Shown here: piece after piece, positions 47,322 to 59,181 of the stretch | How the letters are laid out: the number at the start of each line of letters is the position of its first letter | Numbering within the stretch: position 1 is the stretch's first letter | Source of the DNA: Struthio camelus | Taxonomy: Eukaryota > Chordata > Aves > Struthioniformes > Struthionidae | DNA length: 64,000 nucleotides | Direction of reading: 5' to 3' | Assembly: GCF_040807025.1 (NCBI RefSeq) | Contig: NC_090954.1 | Span: forward strand, 14,401,501-14,465,500 | The notes under the pieces: generated by a model | What the model was told of the DNA's origin: nothing | Seen by the model: the letters and a program-made list of their open reading frames with translations, nothing else | The model's database searches: none | Made by a program: the position numbers and the translations under genes

Positions 47322-48829
47322 GAAAGGCAGCTTCTGATCTAGGATAGCTAACCTGCATGAGTTTGCTCCAGTCCATGGTAAAACACATTCACCTTCCTTG
47401 CTGTGCACTGAAGAGACCTGAAACGTCTCTACTTTCACTTTTTTAAGCAATTCCCCCCCTTCAAAAAAAAGAAAAAAAGGCTAACAGACATCTGGGTTGA
47501 TATGGCAGGCACATCTAACCGTAAGTGTCAAAATACTGAAGTCTCAATTTTTTTAAATTTCTGTTAACCTTCAGGTAAAGAGTAATTCCTGGAGTAGCAT
47601 TCACATGGCCAGGATGCCTGGGTCACAGTTGCTCTTATGCTGACAACGTTACGCAGACGAAAAGTTCCCCCAGGCTCCTGCAGGACGCACACAGCGCGCA
47701 TACTCAGGAGACCTTGGTAAACAAAATTTGAAAGGCTGATGGTGGTAATGAATGCATTTTGGAGGTATAATAGGTGACTTCAGCTATTTTACCAGAAGAT
47801 TTTACCAGTACGGCAGCAAGAAAGAGTGCCTAAATTACTGCTAATGGGACAGAATGGCTGGCCACACCTCAAGCTTTATAATAAACTGTCACTATTTAGC
47901 TACTAGGGACAATCTATCTTTTCCAGGCTGCCTTTGCTCAAGAGCACCGCTCACAATGAATGTATTTGTCTCCTTTTAACAGCTTGGAACCAAAAAAAAA
48001 GATTTCTGAATATCACCCAGCCTTAGCACGTGTCAACGAAACCCACTGGAAGAAGGTCCCACCTCCCGCTCACGGTGATGCGAGGGTCACAGCCCTGCGT
48101 TGGTTCAAGGGGTGAAGTTCTGTGTGGCAGTACGAACCACTCCAAGGAGCAAGGCGAATGTGCCTAAAGCACTACTTGCAAAATTATTTATTGTCTCATA
48201 ATCTTTTAAAGTAGAAAAATCTAACCTTGGAGACAGAAAACACATTAGAAACATCATTAAACATCAATTGCAAAGCACTCAGACATTACAATACACCAGA
48301 ATTAAAGCGTCTTGCACAACCTGGACTTGTTAGGTCAGTGCTTTCAGATTGCCGTCAACTATCTGCTCACACGCTGCTCTGCTGCAGTTTTCTCCGCTTT
48401 CTCTAAGATTAGCATGCCCATGGTGGCACCAGTCTGGCAAAGACCTAGGGCTGTTTAAGAAGGAAGCTGAGGTTCAGGCTGCCAGCTAGGCTGGCTTGCT
48501 GAGGAGGATGAAAGGTTTCTCTTTGGTTTCTCCCCGCGTTGAAGGCAACTGCCTGATAACACAAGCCGCAGAGGGGCGATCTGGTGGTTCACCTCTCACA
48601 GCACAGCTACCTCTGTGTCGGGCACGGTGCGGGGCACCCACGCAGACCTGCCGAGCTGCAGTGGTAGGTTTAGGCTGAGCCCCCGGCACGAGTGAAGAGC
48701 AAGAAACTTAGGAGATTATCCTCCAGGATGGCAATAGGCAAGATGCCTAGAGTAGGTAGCGGCTCTAAAAATTGCTTGAGATGTGCAGCCAGCCCTGGCA
48801 CACCTCTTAACTGAGAACCATCTTTTTAC

Positions 48830-49340
48830 TGGGATAATCTATCACACTTGAAAAATTCTGAAAGGCTGTATCTTTCCCCCAAACCATCTTTATCATTTTA
48901 ATTTAAAAGCTTTTTAAAATTATCACCCAAATAAATGGTAAATAGAACAGGGCAAACTGCTCTGAGCTCTCCATTAGTGCAAACAATGCAAAGCGACTGT
49001 GTTCTATTTACAGAAAATTAATGAAGGTAAAAAAGATGAACTGCGTGTCATTCTAGTGATTATAAGTTGTTTTTCATGCAGTGAGGTTTGCAGCTTTATA
49101 CATTAAATTCTGGGACAAAAGAACCATCTCTGCAATATTAATAGTTGTAATATATGATTGCATGTGAAGGGAATAGAAATAACATTTATTTTACTTAATG
49201 AAGACTAATGAAGTTATACTGATCTTTCCATTACAGCTTTAGCAAGTTTTTCTAATCAAGACAATTCTACTTTTTGAAAGCTAGTTTTCCAGGTTTTTCA
49301 GTTTAAGCATCAAAAAATAGCAGCCAAAAAAGAAAAAGCT
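48830..49340. promoter_or_regulatory. AT-rich, enhancer-like block
   Basis: Dense in ttaattt-, attaatg- and aatga-type words, including tcattttaatttaaaagc, gaaaattaatgaagg, atattaatagttgtaatata and cttaatgaagactaatgaag. No frames or repeats. Candidate conserved noncoding element. Confidence 0.35.
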
Positions 49341-51277
49341 CCTTAAGTAGGGAAATAATTTAAACCCATCTCATCTATTTCCCGGACAAATGACCTAGCA
49401 GCAGAACCATAAAGGAACGGAGAAAAATCGTCTCTTCCCTTTTATTGCCACCTGCAATTACAGTTTGGAAAAGCCTGTGGGAATGCCCAAGGAGTTCTCA
49501 GTTGCTGATGTGGATCTCTTTCTGTTTGGATCTGTCCCGTATCCCCTTGCAAACTGCTCGGTTTTATATCATGTTCTGCAATATGACTTCTGGAAGGAAA
49601 AATGTGGAGTAGTCGCCTAGAATTTTGTTATCTTAATTTTTGTCATATACATCTTATGCTGTGCTGCGTCTCCTACATAAATCTGCTGTCTAACACCATC
49701 TCATAGCACTAGTAGGGTTGTTGAGCCTTCAAGCATTTTTCACACCTGACAGCTCCTTAGAATGCATCAATTATATTCCTACCTGTGTTCACAGTTTTGC
49801 TGTCATTTGAAAAAAAAAAATTAAAAAAAGGATTGATTTTACTTTGCTTTAAATAGAAGAACTGGACAGTCCTTTATAGCCTTTATAAAAACGTGAGTGA
49901 GATAACTAACAAACCTGATAGTGCAATGTGCCTAAGAACTGCCATTTTCAGACTGGCAGGTGTGAAGGAAAGAAGCACGACAAGAAAGTCACACTGAAAA
50001 TAATATGAAAAGAATCATTACCTGTTAGTACCATTTCTAGTTACATTTATGCACTGAAGCACATGTTTACACACATAGATACATTCAGAAAATATATCTA
50101 TCCATCTGTCCTATAACATTTCATTGCTATATACTGGGTGAAATTTTCAGATTGCAGTTATCTTGGGCTGAGAAATGACTGGCTTGTCCCATTCCCCCTT
50201 TCATTCCCTAGCAGTTTGCTTTCATTTTCTAGAGCCAGGATGCCTTTCACGTTGCCACCTGCCTGGTGCCTCGGGTCCCATCTATCCTCAATAACCTCTT
50301 TGTTAGCAGGATGTCACCATTAGACACCAGCTGCCTTCTACACTAATCTCAAAGGGACACTGCTCAAGTAAGAGAAAAAAAACAAACCAGAAGTCAAAAT
50401 TTGTGTAGGGAATGACTGAGGAGCCTCCATGAGAGGTTGAGAAATGCTTTCGGCAAGCAGCAGCCCTTGTGTGGCTGCTTTTCACTGGGCTCAAGGCTGC
50501 AAAGCCACTTGGAGACCTGGGGAAAGTTGCATGTTGGACTGCACCGAGGCCGGTGCCACTGCCTCTGCTAACCTAATGCTGTTTTCCCGTCTCCTTTATG
50601 ACATGGGAATTGTATGAGTCTACCTTGTAAAATGCAGTGATATGCTTGCAGAGAAGATCCACCTGAAAAGTATCAATATTTATCTGTGATTCAAAAGGGC
50701 ATCCTGTAGACTGGGAGAGGAAAGGCTGGTAGACTGCACACCTGGACCAGCCAACGTACCAGCTTGGTGGGGTGCGTGCCTGAGAGACGGCGCTTCAGAA
50801 CAGGGTGTGCAGTATAAAAGGAAGAAAAACAAACAAACAAGCAAAAACCCCGACAGTGAAGCTTTCCAGGGGCTTGTCTGCAGGCTATTTCTCAAAGAAT
50901 CCCAGAACAATCATAAAATAAAATACAATAAAGTTTTGTAAACTGAAGGAAGAAACTGCATTGCCCTCAAAAACTGCATTGGTATAGTGATGCTGCCACA
51001 CTTATAGGTGCAAATAGGTGCTGTAGGTACAAATGTGTGCTTTTCTCACTGCTTCAGTAGAGGAGTGAGGGTGTCCTTCACTTCGGCCAGGCAAGCTTTG
51101 CAATTGCTGCTCCACTTTAATGCTGGAACTGAAGCCTGGGAAGTGACAGGCCAGTGATGACTTTGTGGCGCCGCTTTCGGTCTCTGTTACTTCTGTAAGG
51201 GCTTCATATAACATAATTACAAATAAGGTGGAGGGAAGCATTGTTGCCATAGTCAGAAGTCTTAATGTCTTGCTAGC

Positions 51278-51300
51278 TTTTTTTTTTTTTTTTAAAAAAA
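51278..51300. repeat. T16A7 tract
   Basis: Sixteen T immediately followed by seven A. Confidence 0.95.
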
Positions 51301-51451
51301 GGACAATAAAGCCTTTTTTTCTTTAAGTATTTTGTAGTTTCCCTCAGCGCTGTTACCCACACATCGACTTGACTTATTTCTTGGCCTTGCACACATGAAA
51401 TAGGAAGCCAGCAATTTTAATAAATACAGACTTTTCTGGCCAGTTGAGATG

Positions 51452-51473
51452 AACATAGCTAAGGAGCTATGTT
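51452..51473. other. Perfect 9-bp hairpin
   Basis: AACATAGCT, loop aagg, AGCTATGTT. No terminator role is expected in a eukaryotic region; probably chance. Confidence 0.7.
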
Positions 51474-52844
51474 AGCATAGGAGCTGGACCTTGGTGACTT
51501 TCAAGAATTATTCATCTATCTGCTGGGTCAGGTTCTGATCAGTTATTTTAACACTTCTGTATGACACACCACATATCCTTGTGAGGCCAGGAAACAGGAT
51601 GACCCAGAAAGCCGCACCTTTGGTTTGCCTGCCTGGGCAATTCTGGAAGTCTGTTGACCTTGCTTCCCTCTAGATAAAAAGACTGAATAAACTGCCTCCA
51701 GAAGAGGCAGAGATCATACTACTTTTGTAGTACTGCCAGCAACCACTAGCCTGGGTAAGTCACCTTTCCCTCACCCCTGCCATCCCCAGAAAAATAGCAG
51801 CATCCAGTGTGATTTTTGGAAAATCCACCCCACTGGCTGGGAAGGCGTTAGGAAAATCCACCTCTGTCTGTGAGTTTCTTTTTTCATGCTTTAGCTCCTC
51901 ATGGATGATACCCACATGAAACCATTCTCATTGAAACTCACTCCTGGGCCTTGGGTGCCCCAGGCCAGGGCAAGAGGCATGGGCATGGGCTTATGGCATG
52001 CCCCTCTCGGCTTTGGAGGAGGAGGAGGTCTGTGACAGCTTTTCCCATCACGATTTAAAAAGAAGAGGGGGAGGGCATCCACTTCGCAGTGGAAGCAATT
52101 TGATACATGGCAGCAACCCACAGGGAGCAGGTTTGGGCTCTTGGGGAAGGGTGGGGGGTCATCTGCAGCCGTAAAGCAGCCTCACTGCCCCCGACACATC
52201 GGCAAGCGGGACGGGGGCTGCTGGACGCAGAACGGAAAGAAAAGGGAGTAGGGGGAAAAAATCCTGCGAAATTATTTACCTGACTTTGATTTCTGCACAA
52301 ATCTTGCCCTGAGAAGGGCACAGCTGTCGCTCCCTTTGTCAACATCAGCAAGTAATTATGTAAAGAAAAACATCACTGTACTTTTGACTTTGTTGCTTGT
52401 CATGACGGTCGGGGACCGATAGATGGACCACTTGGATTACACAAGCTAGTCAGCCGGTGGGGTAATGCAGAGCTGGAAGGTCTCCTCTCTCTTCAGCTAG
52501 GCTTGTTATTTTTTTCTCCTAATAATAGAGTGAGAATTGAGAAAGAGAGAGAAAATTAGCAGTGGAAAAAGCAGCTCCTCTTGTTGAATAGACGGTTTAA
52601 TTTATTCCTGAGCACAATGTACCTGAGGAGTGATAAGAAACAAGTTTGATATCATGCTAAATAAATAAAAAAGAGGTTACATAACCCAATTTTCCCTGAG
52701 TCTTACAGCAGTTTCTATTTTCTCATTTCATTTAACCAGAGCCAAATTAATAAGAGGAGAAAAGTAGGGCTACCTGGAATACTACAGGATTACTTGAAAA
52801 GAAAAGGAGGTCTTTAAGCTAATGATTTTGTTTCACAGCAGTTC

Positions 52845-52985
52845 ACGACGGCTGAGCTCCAGCAGAAGCCGCCGGACGGAGCCTGAGGCTGTCGCAGGGT
52901 GGCCCTGGCCCCCGCCGGGGCAGCCGCCGCCGCCGACCCGGTGGCTCCTCTGCTGCCCGTGCCACCGCGCTGCCGGCATTTGGCC
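52845..52985. promoter_or_regulatory. CpG-rich islet ending at an A26 tract
   Basis: I count about 17 CpG in 140 bases, with GCC triplet runs (gccgccgccgccgacccgg). It stops sharply at a 26-base A tract, as a retroposed GC-rich sequence would, but no flanking target-site duplication or recognisable source sequence was found. Confidence 0.5.
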
Positions 52986-53011
52986 AAAAAAAAAAAAAAA
53001 AAAAAAAAAAA
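52986..53011. repeat. A26 homopolymer
   Basis: The longest homopolymer in the window, directly after the CpG islet at 52845-52985. Confidence 0.95.
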
Positions 53012-53310
53012 GTGTCCTTGGTAACACTTGCCAGAGCATGATTATGGCCTGTCAGGTGCCTAGAGGGAGAGGCAATAGCTTAGGGTGGTTGCTGTAGTGT
53101 CTATGTGTTGTTCCTACGGTAGAAGAGGTGCAATAAACTTTGATAAATGCCCAAGATTTCAAAGGCAGCTGATTAAAACAGATTAAAATGATTTAATTAG
53201 CGGGAGAGTGCAATGAGCCCATCAGCTGGTACTTTTCTCCCCACTCCCCCTTCTGGTTCCCTAAGAGCAGAACTAAGGAGCAAAGAAAGCAAAATATGGA
53301 GTAAAATTTG

Positions 53311-53328
53311 TATTTATTTATTTATTTC
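53311..53328. repeat. (TATT)n microsatellite
   Basis: About four tattta units (tatttatttatttatttc). Confidence 0.9.
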
Positions 53329-55529
53329 CAGATTTCAGTTCTGCTTATTTGTGAAATGAACCACTACTACAGCTGCAAGGAGAGGAGCTGATGACACCCA
53401 CACACCACCCTTCGCCAGGATGTCTGAATTTCACGTGTAAGAACATAGAAACCACAGGTCTGTCACCAAGGGAAGGAGGCTTCAGGCACGGCTTTTGCAT
53501 TTCATCTCTAGATATATTTTTAATAACAGCCTAGAAGGAACAGTGGATGCAAGGGTTTACATGTAAAATTTCCCATAAAAACAGTGGTAGGTGATTTTAT
53601 TATTTTTTACCTCCTGTTCCACTGCAAAGGAGTAATATACATATAGAAAACACAAAAAAAATCCCTAAAAGCAAAAAAAAAAACCCTCAAAACTGTGAGG
53701 AGGCTTTCTTTGCACTAGTTTTACTTTGGTGAGCATAACAAACATTAAACCAAAGAGTATGAAACCGAAAAGTAGGGTGTCAGTATCTTTCTGATTGGCT
53801 GGAGGGTGAGGGCGAGCGGGAATTATGTTAGTGCAGGAACAGAGCTTGCAAAGCTGCTGTGTGTTGTACTACAACAGCTTCTCTTGGACTAGATTTTCCT
53901 GAGAGGCTTAAATTGTCACAGTAAAAGGGGAAGGTCCTACCCTCTTAGTCTGACGGGCCCACTCAGCTTTCACTTGCGCATTGTACTTTACTTTTCAGTC
54001 CTTGTCCCCAGGCTGAGCTCAAAGGCCACGGTTAATTAGAAGACCTGATGCATCGAGAGCCTTGGATCCGGCTCCCCCTCTGAATGCTAATGCCTGTCTG
54101 CCAGCCGCTAGTCCCAGGGCGTAAATAACTCTTGCGATGGTCTAGCGCGGAACTAAAGCTCTTATTTTACACGCATTGTAACCATGCTGCTGGAAGTGAA
54201 CTTATACATGCAAAATGTGCATCAATAAACAGTGACAAATGTGACCTGATTCCTCTGGCGTTAGGCATTTCGACTGGTATCTTTTGTGTTTGGAAAGACC
54301 TGGAATGGGAAAACAAATTAATCAGTATTAGAGATTTTGTCACCACTTGGACTTATTCGTTTAAAAAAAGGAAGAACCTCTTTGCTTGTGCAGCATGTTG
54401 AGGGACATGAGCCTTTAAGAGGCAATAGGTGCTTTTGACTTGCTTCTTGCAGTGTTTACTGCTTTCACGCAGCTCAAATAATGATAAAGCTTGAGTGCCT
54501 TTGGTTCAGCAAGACAGCATGTAGTTCCCTGTTTGGACATCTGTGTGTCAACATATCTACTTGTCCCAAAGTACAGTGTAACACACAGGGTTACAGATAA
54601 ATCTTTGTGATGCACTCCCTGCCATCAGGCCAAAGGCACTGACAGCATGAAACGTGTCTCAGAGGTCAAATGAAGCAGGCAGAGGGCACTGCACATGGTA
54701 GAGTTACGCTGTGATGTAACTATCGCAGCTGATTTACCTTGACTTTAACAACAGGCTTTCCACCATAAACAAAATAATACAGTAGCATAGCGTGCTGCAG
54801 ATAGGTTTTGCACTGGATTGTAGGCTAGAAATGCATTGCAGATGGCATTTACTTAAAAGATAAGTAAACTTCTATTTTTGTTCCTGCTTAGGAATTTAAT
54901 TAGGAATAAACCTAATTAAAAGCTAGGCAGAATGTTTTCCTCTTCACTTAAAAAATTAAGGCTAGTGACAACATCTGTGTTACATAATTTATTATCTGTT
55001 GTGTACAGTTTCCCAGCGTATAAACTGATATACAAAAAACCTGCAACCAAATAATTAAACAGCATTCAAACACTAATCTAATTTGGGATAGGATAGTTCA
55101 GTATAATTTCTTGTCTTCAAAGTATTGCTCTAATCCCATTCCAGAACGCCATCTGACCTGTGTTAGGCTGTGGATTACTAGGGGTAAGTTCACCATCCAT
55201 ATACCAGCTCTGTTGTTAAATATGAGCTGAAACTTCACCTGAACAGATATTGGGATGTCAGTGTTAGAGGAAGGTCCCACTGACGTCCAGAGAATCCAGG
55301 TGAAAGATGATTTTGGGGTTCATAGCCCTGGATCGCACAGGGGATGGACGTCATGTCTACACCTTATGGCGAATGGCAAGGATAGCAACTATAGCAGTAA
55401 TACTGCTTCTGGCATGAAGTAGTATTTTCCTTCAGCTTTCCATCCCCAGGTGTTACTTAATGCAGAGCACCATGGGAATCCTGTGGCAAGGACAAAAAGG
55501 AATGACTGCTCAGTGGCATGTCACGGCCC

Positions 55530-55599
55530 ACTTTAGTCAACTTTCTTTCATGTTACACTCTGTCTCTCTGTTCCTCTCCCCGTTATCTTCCACTGCAGC
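55530..55599 (+). other. Acceptor-like pyrimidine tract
   Basis: A C/T-rich stretch (ctgtctctctgttcctctcc and on) ends in ccactgcag at about 55599. It is good by consensus but isolated; the flanking frame of about 60 codons is unrecognised. Confidence 0.2.
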
Positions 55600-56529
55600 G
55601 AATTCTTTAGGCAGTTCCCCTCCTTCTTATCATCCTGTTTTTTAAGTCTTGGTGGTAGTAGCACTCTCCTGGGAGGCTCAGCACTTCCAGAGGAAGCTTA
55701 ACCCCGTGCCTCCAGGCACGTGCTCTGGCCAGCTAAGCCAGAGAAACAGGAGAGCTGGAGTTAAACTCACTCTCTGGCAGCAGTGGCACTGGTGCGCGGC
55801 GCGAGCAGACATGCTCTGAGCGTGATTCACACCCTTAGGAAACTGGTTAAGCAGAAGAGTAGCTCTATAGGGGTTGTAAATAGCCTGAAGGAGCACCTAG
55901 GCCACTGCAGGGCAAAGTCAAAGGATGACTTTCATCTTCTTCATGGGCTTAAGTCAAGGTGTATGACTTTTCCCAGAAATGGATCAGACAGGAGAGCCTG
56001 TAAGAACAAGGACAGCTGAGAGGAAATTGCAGAAGTTCCTTCTCTTAGGTGTTTAGCTGGTGGCTCTCCACTGCCAACGTGCTAGCTGATGGCAACTCCA
56101 GCTGGGCATCAATAACTACAGATGGAAACATGATGTCAGTGTGTTAGCAGGCATGCTGTGGAAAACATTGTGTGTAAGATCCTTTGACCATGTATATTTA
56201 ATCCTAGGGGGATGGATTTAGCTGGGGTTCTTCAAGGAAGCAGCCTTTTCTATCACTGCAGCCAAATTTATCAGGGACTGCCATTTAATCTGTGCCACTA
56301 GATGCCTACATTAAGGTCCTGAAATTAGCAAAGCAGAAGTGGAGATGTATCAATAGCAGGTCTCTTTGTGAAAGAACTGTTAACCTTACCACCCCTGTTT
56401 GCCTGGAGACACTCGGCAGAGATTTGTCTCTCTTGTCTGTGCTTTTAACCTTAGCTGGGAGCTCTGTCTTCAGCTTTGAGAACTGATTGTGCTCCCAATT
56501 CTACTTAAGCTGGCAGAATATCTTTGTAC

Positions 56530-56860
56530 AGCCCATTACAGCTGCCAGTCATCTAAATTACGTAATTTACATTGATTTGATTAATGCAAAGAGTTTTTAT
56601 CCATTTAGAATGGAAAATGATTTTGCTGTTGCCATTGCGAACACAACTCTTTGAGACAAAGTAATGTCAGGCTTTAATTTGCCTTCCAAACATCTCTCCA
56701 CTCCCCTTGCATGTCTCATGTTTCAGTGCAATACATTAGATCACGGAAACGTAGATTACTATGCAATCATCTGGAGGCATGTCATTGTATTCTTGCATGT
56801 TTCCCATCCATTAGCAATTATTTAAATAAAGCTAGTTTTTCTCTTCACACTTGCTAATTT
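56530..56860. promoter_or_regulatory. AT-rich, enhancer-like block with a PAR-bZIP-type palindrome
   Basis: Complex AT-rich DNA with TAAATTACGTAATTTA at 56554-56569, gattaatgcaaag, ctttaatttgcc, caatacattagatcac and agcaattatttaaat. The palindrome centre TTACGTAA is the known consensus (D-box) of PAR-bZIP/NFIL3 factors. Function is inferred. Confidence 0.4.
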
Positions 56861-58908
56861 TCTTCTATAAATAAGATGAAGTACAAACATACAATACAGC
56901 ACAACCACTGGAGAAAATATTAAAGTGAAGCTCACCACCTCATCAAGCCAGGGATTGCTAAGTATTTATAAAGCAAATCAAATATTCTTCCTCAAAAATG
57001 AAGTCATTTGTTTCCCACACGGAAATTCCACCTCGATTAAGACATCTAAACTTCTATTTGGGTTACAGCTTTGTTTCAATATCACTTTTCTCCAATGACT
57101 GTGGCGAAATGTTATGATTAAGAAAAGTAGAAAATTGTATTTTATTGTGTCAGTGAAGTGGGGAGTGAAGTAAGAAAATGAAAGCTTATTTAAAAAGAAA
57201 GGAGAGAGAGAGTTTCTATTGCAGTTGGAAGGCAAAACTGAAATATCTGAAAAGCCAGATCAAATGCCACACAGAGAGATTCCCTCAGTGATTAATTAGT
57301 TTTTCAGAAAAAAAAACAAATGAACTGTGTTTTTTACTGTTTCTTGTGCTGCATCCCATGTTACGCACTTAACAATTCCAGGGGAGGCCCCCCACTCTTT
57401 CTGCCTCAAAACACTTTGCTCTGTAGACCTCGGTTCTGTCCCAGGCTGCTTCCACCTACACAGAGTAATGAATCATAACAAAAAAAAAAAAACCTTGACA
57501 TGCATGGGGAACAGCTATAATTATGGGAAGGCTATCGTGTTGGGAGTACCTTTTATAATGCTCTGTTTTGTGGCAGCAAGATTTTGCCATTCGGTTCTGC
57601 GCACTGCAGTCTGCATTGCTCAGTGACTTTGGGACAAAATGAGTTACTCATTCTCTCTCATTAAAAATATCTTGTATCTGGAAGGGAGCTGAGGATAGAA
57701 GGGGAGAGAGAAAGTATCATTATGGGCATGAATTGTCTTTCTGATCTAGTTTGATTTCATCCTCGCCTGTGGAATGTGAAATGTTCTGATTGACAGCAGA
57801 AATGCCATAATTAGATGACTTTTAATTACTGTTAGTTGTTATATAGGTTTGTCATGTAGCTGGTGCATGAGAAAAATTGCTCAGTAAAATTCTTATTTTA
57901 CCACTACGGGAGCTTTGCAGCATTAAGAAGTGTATATACATTGCTGTCAAACCTCATGGTCGGCTCCAAAAACATATGTTCCTAAGGGAAAAAAAATCAT
58001 ATTTATCTACTATGGCAGTAACAGTGCTTTTATCTTGTACTAGAGACCCACTAGATCCTGACATAATTACCCTGCTTTGGCAGGCCTGACATTTAGTGGT
58101 GTACACACACCTGCGCACCACGCAAAACTGTAACTGCTGCTGAGCTGGGTATCCTAGCTCTGCTCATCACTCATGATAGAAAAATTGGACTAAGATAGAA
58201 ATGAAAAAAAACAATATTTTTGATTATATTAATTTGAATGAAATTGGGAATAATATCTGCTATCCCTGTTAAAGTGAGAGTGGACCTACAGCTTTGATCT
58301 TGCAGCCCTTTTCTCTCTTGATGTTCACTGAAATGGCCATTCCTTGTGGGTCAGCAGGCTCCAGAGACCACCCACGTGCTGCCTGCGCGCCCTGGGCTGG
58401 GGCAGGCTGAATTCCACTCCCAGCCAGGATTTTCAGCCATTCAGCCTTGGCGTTTGGAGAAACCAGAGTCCTCCCAGAAGCAGAAGAAAGTCTGACCACA
58501 TTATCTGTTGAACATCTCTCCAGACCCTTCACGGATGAACTTTCGGGGTATCTCAGCTGGCAACTTCGTGTAGGCTTCCAGTTTTCTTCCTCACTGAAAA
58601 AAGTGTGTAATTGGGACCTGTGTTTTACCAACACACCGAAAAGAAGTTGATCAGTGCCAAACTTGTCAGCAGACACCTCCCCACCCCCCCCACCCCCCTT
58701 AGATGTAGAGGTAAGATATCTACAAGGACCAAGGAATGATGCCTAACAGAAATAAAGCTCTCATGCTTGTCTGGCTTTGGACCTTTACAGACGTGTTGAC
58801 ATGCCGAGCCTGGCTAAATTTCTTTGTGGTGATTAATGCAGCACCGTGCCAGGAAATGAATATGTGAGAGTTGTTTGCCTCCTATATCAAACTGGGCACA
58901 TGCTTGTT
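56861..58908. other. Noncoding, nothing recognised
   Basis: AT-rich, with a short (GA)n at 57198-57211, an A12-13 tract near 57480 and a C-rich tract at 58679-58698. A 135-codon minus frame (58269-58676) is unrecognised and overlapped on the + strand. Confidence 0.55.
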
Positions 58909-58929
58909 AAAAAAAAAAAAAAAAAAAAA
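58909..58929. repeat. A21 homopolymer
   Basis: Simple A tract just upstream of a possible ancient-repeat relic. Confidence 0.95.
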
Positions 58930-58947
58930 GGTACCAAAGGTATCCTC

Positions 58948-59012
58948 TGCACCTACGCTGAGTACAACCGATTGGTCCCACTGACCTCCGTGGAGCTATG
59001 CTGCTCTCTAGC
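58948..59012. repeat. Possible ancient 'TCAATGG'-type repeat relic
   Basis: The phrase ggtcccactgacctccgtgg, continuing agctatgc, resembles the 'cccattgacttcaatggagtta' core of the same old repeats suggested at 8.3 and 11.8 kb. It lies just downstream of an A21 tract. The match is short and uncertain. Confidence 0.28.
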
Positions 59013-59167
59013 TGCCAAGTCTCCAGCCTATGGAGTCTTGGTTTTAAAGTAGGTTAAGCCCAAGGATTACAAGGGACAGGAAGGAAGGAGAAAGGGAAGG
59101 TTTGGGGGTAGATTCATTATTGAATTTCTGTAAAATATTTTTTTCCACTCCAGCTGCTATTAAAGTC

Positions 59168-59181
59168 TTTTTTTTTTTTTT
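59168..59181. repeat. T14 homopolymer
   Basis: Simple T tract. Confidence 0.95.

Larger units (their letters stand above)
45611..48829. other. Noncoding, nothing firmly recognised
   Basis: T16 and A22 tracts. At 46950-47010, gggagcctaaggacgctagg and aaatttaggtgtctaac faintly resemble old sauropsid 'ttaggcgcctaa' repeats; not called. Confidence 0.55.
49341..52844. other. Noncoding, nothing recognised apart from simple repeats
   Basis: Includes an (AAAC)n stretch near 50828-50846, the T16A7 tract and a 98-codon minus frame (52055-52351) in GC-richer DNA. No gene or TE supported. Confidence 0.55.
53012..56529. other. Noncoding, nothing firmly recognised
   Basis: AT-rich, with A-rich tracts near 53645-53685. 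54000-54300 is complex and could be another conserved noncoding block. An 89-codon + frame at 54132-54401 has no recognisable content. Confidence 0.5.

Noticed and set aside
51452..51473. Hairpin considered as a microRNA precursor or terminator
   Set aside because: The stem is only 9 bp, far too short for a miRNA precursor, and a bacterial-type terminator makes no sense in this genome.
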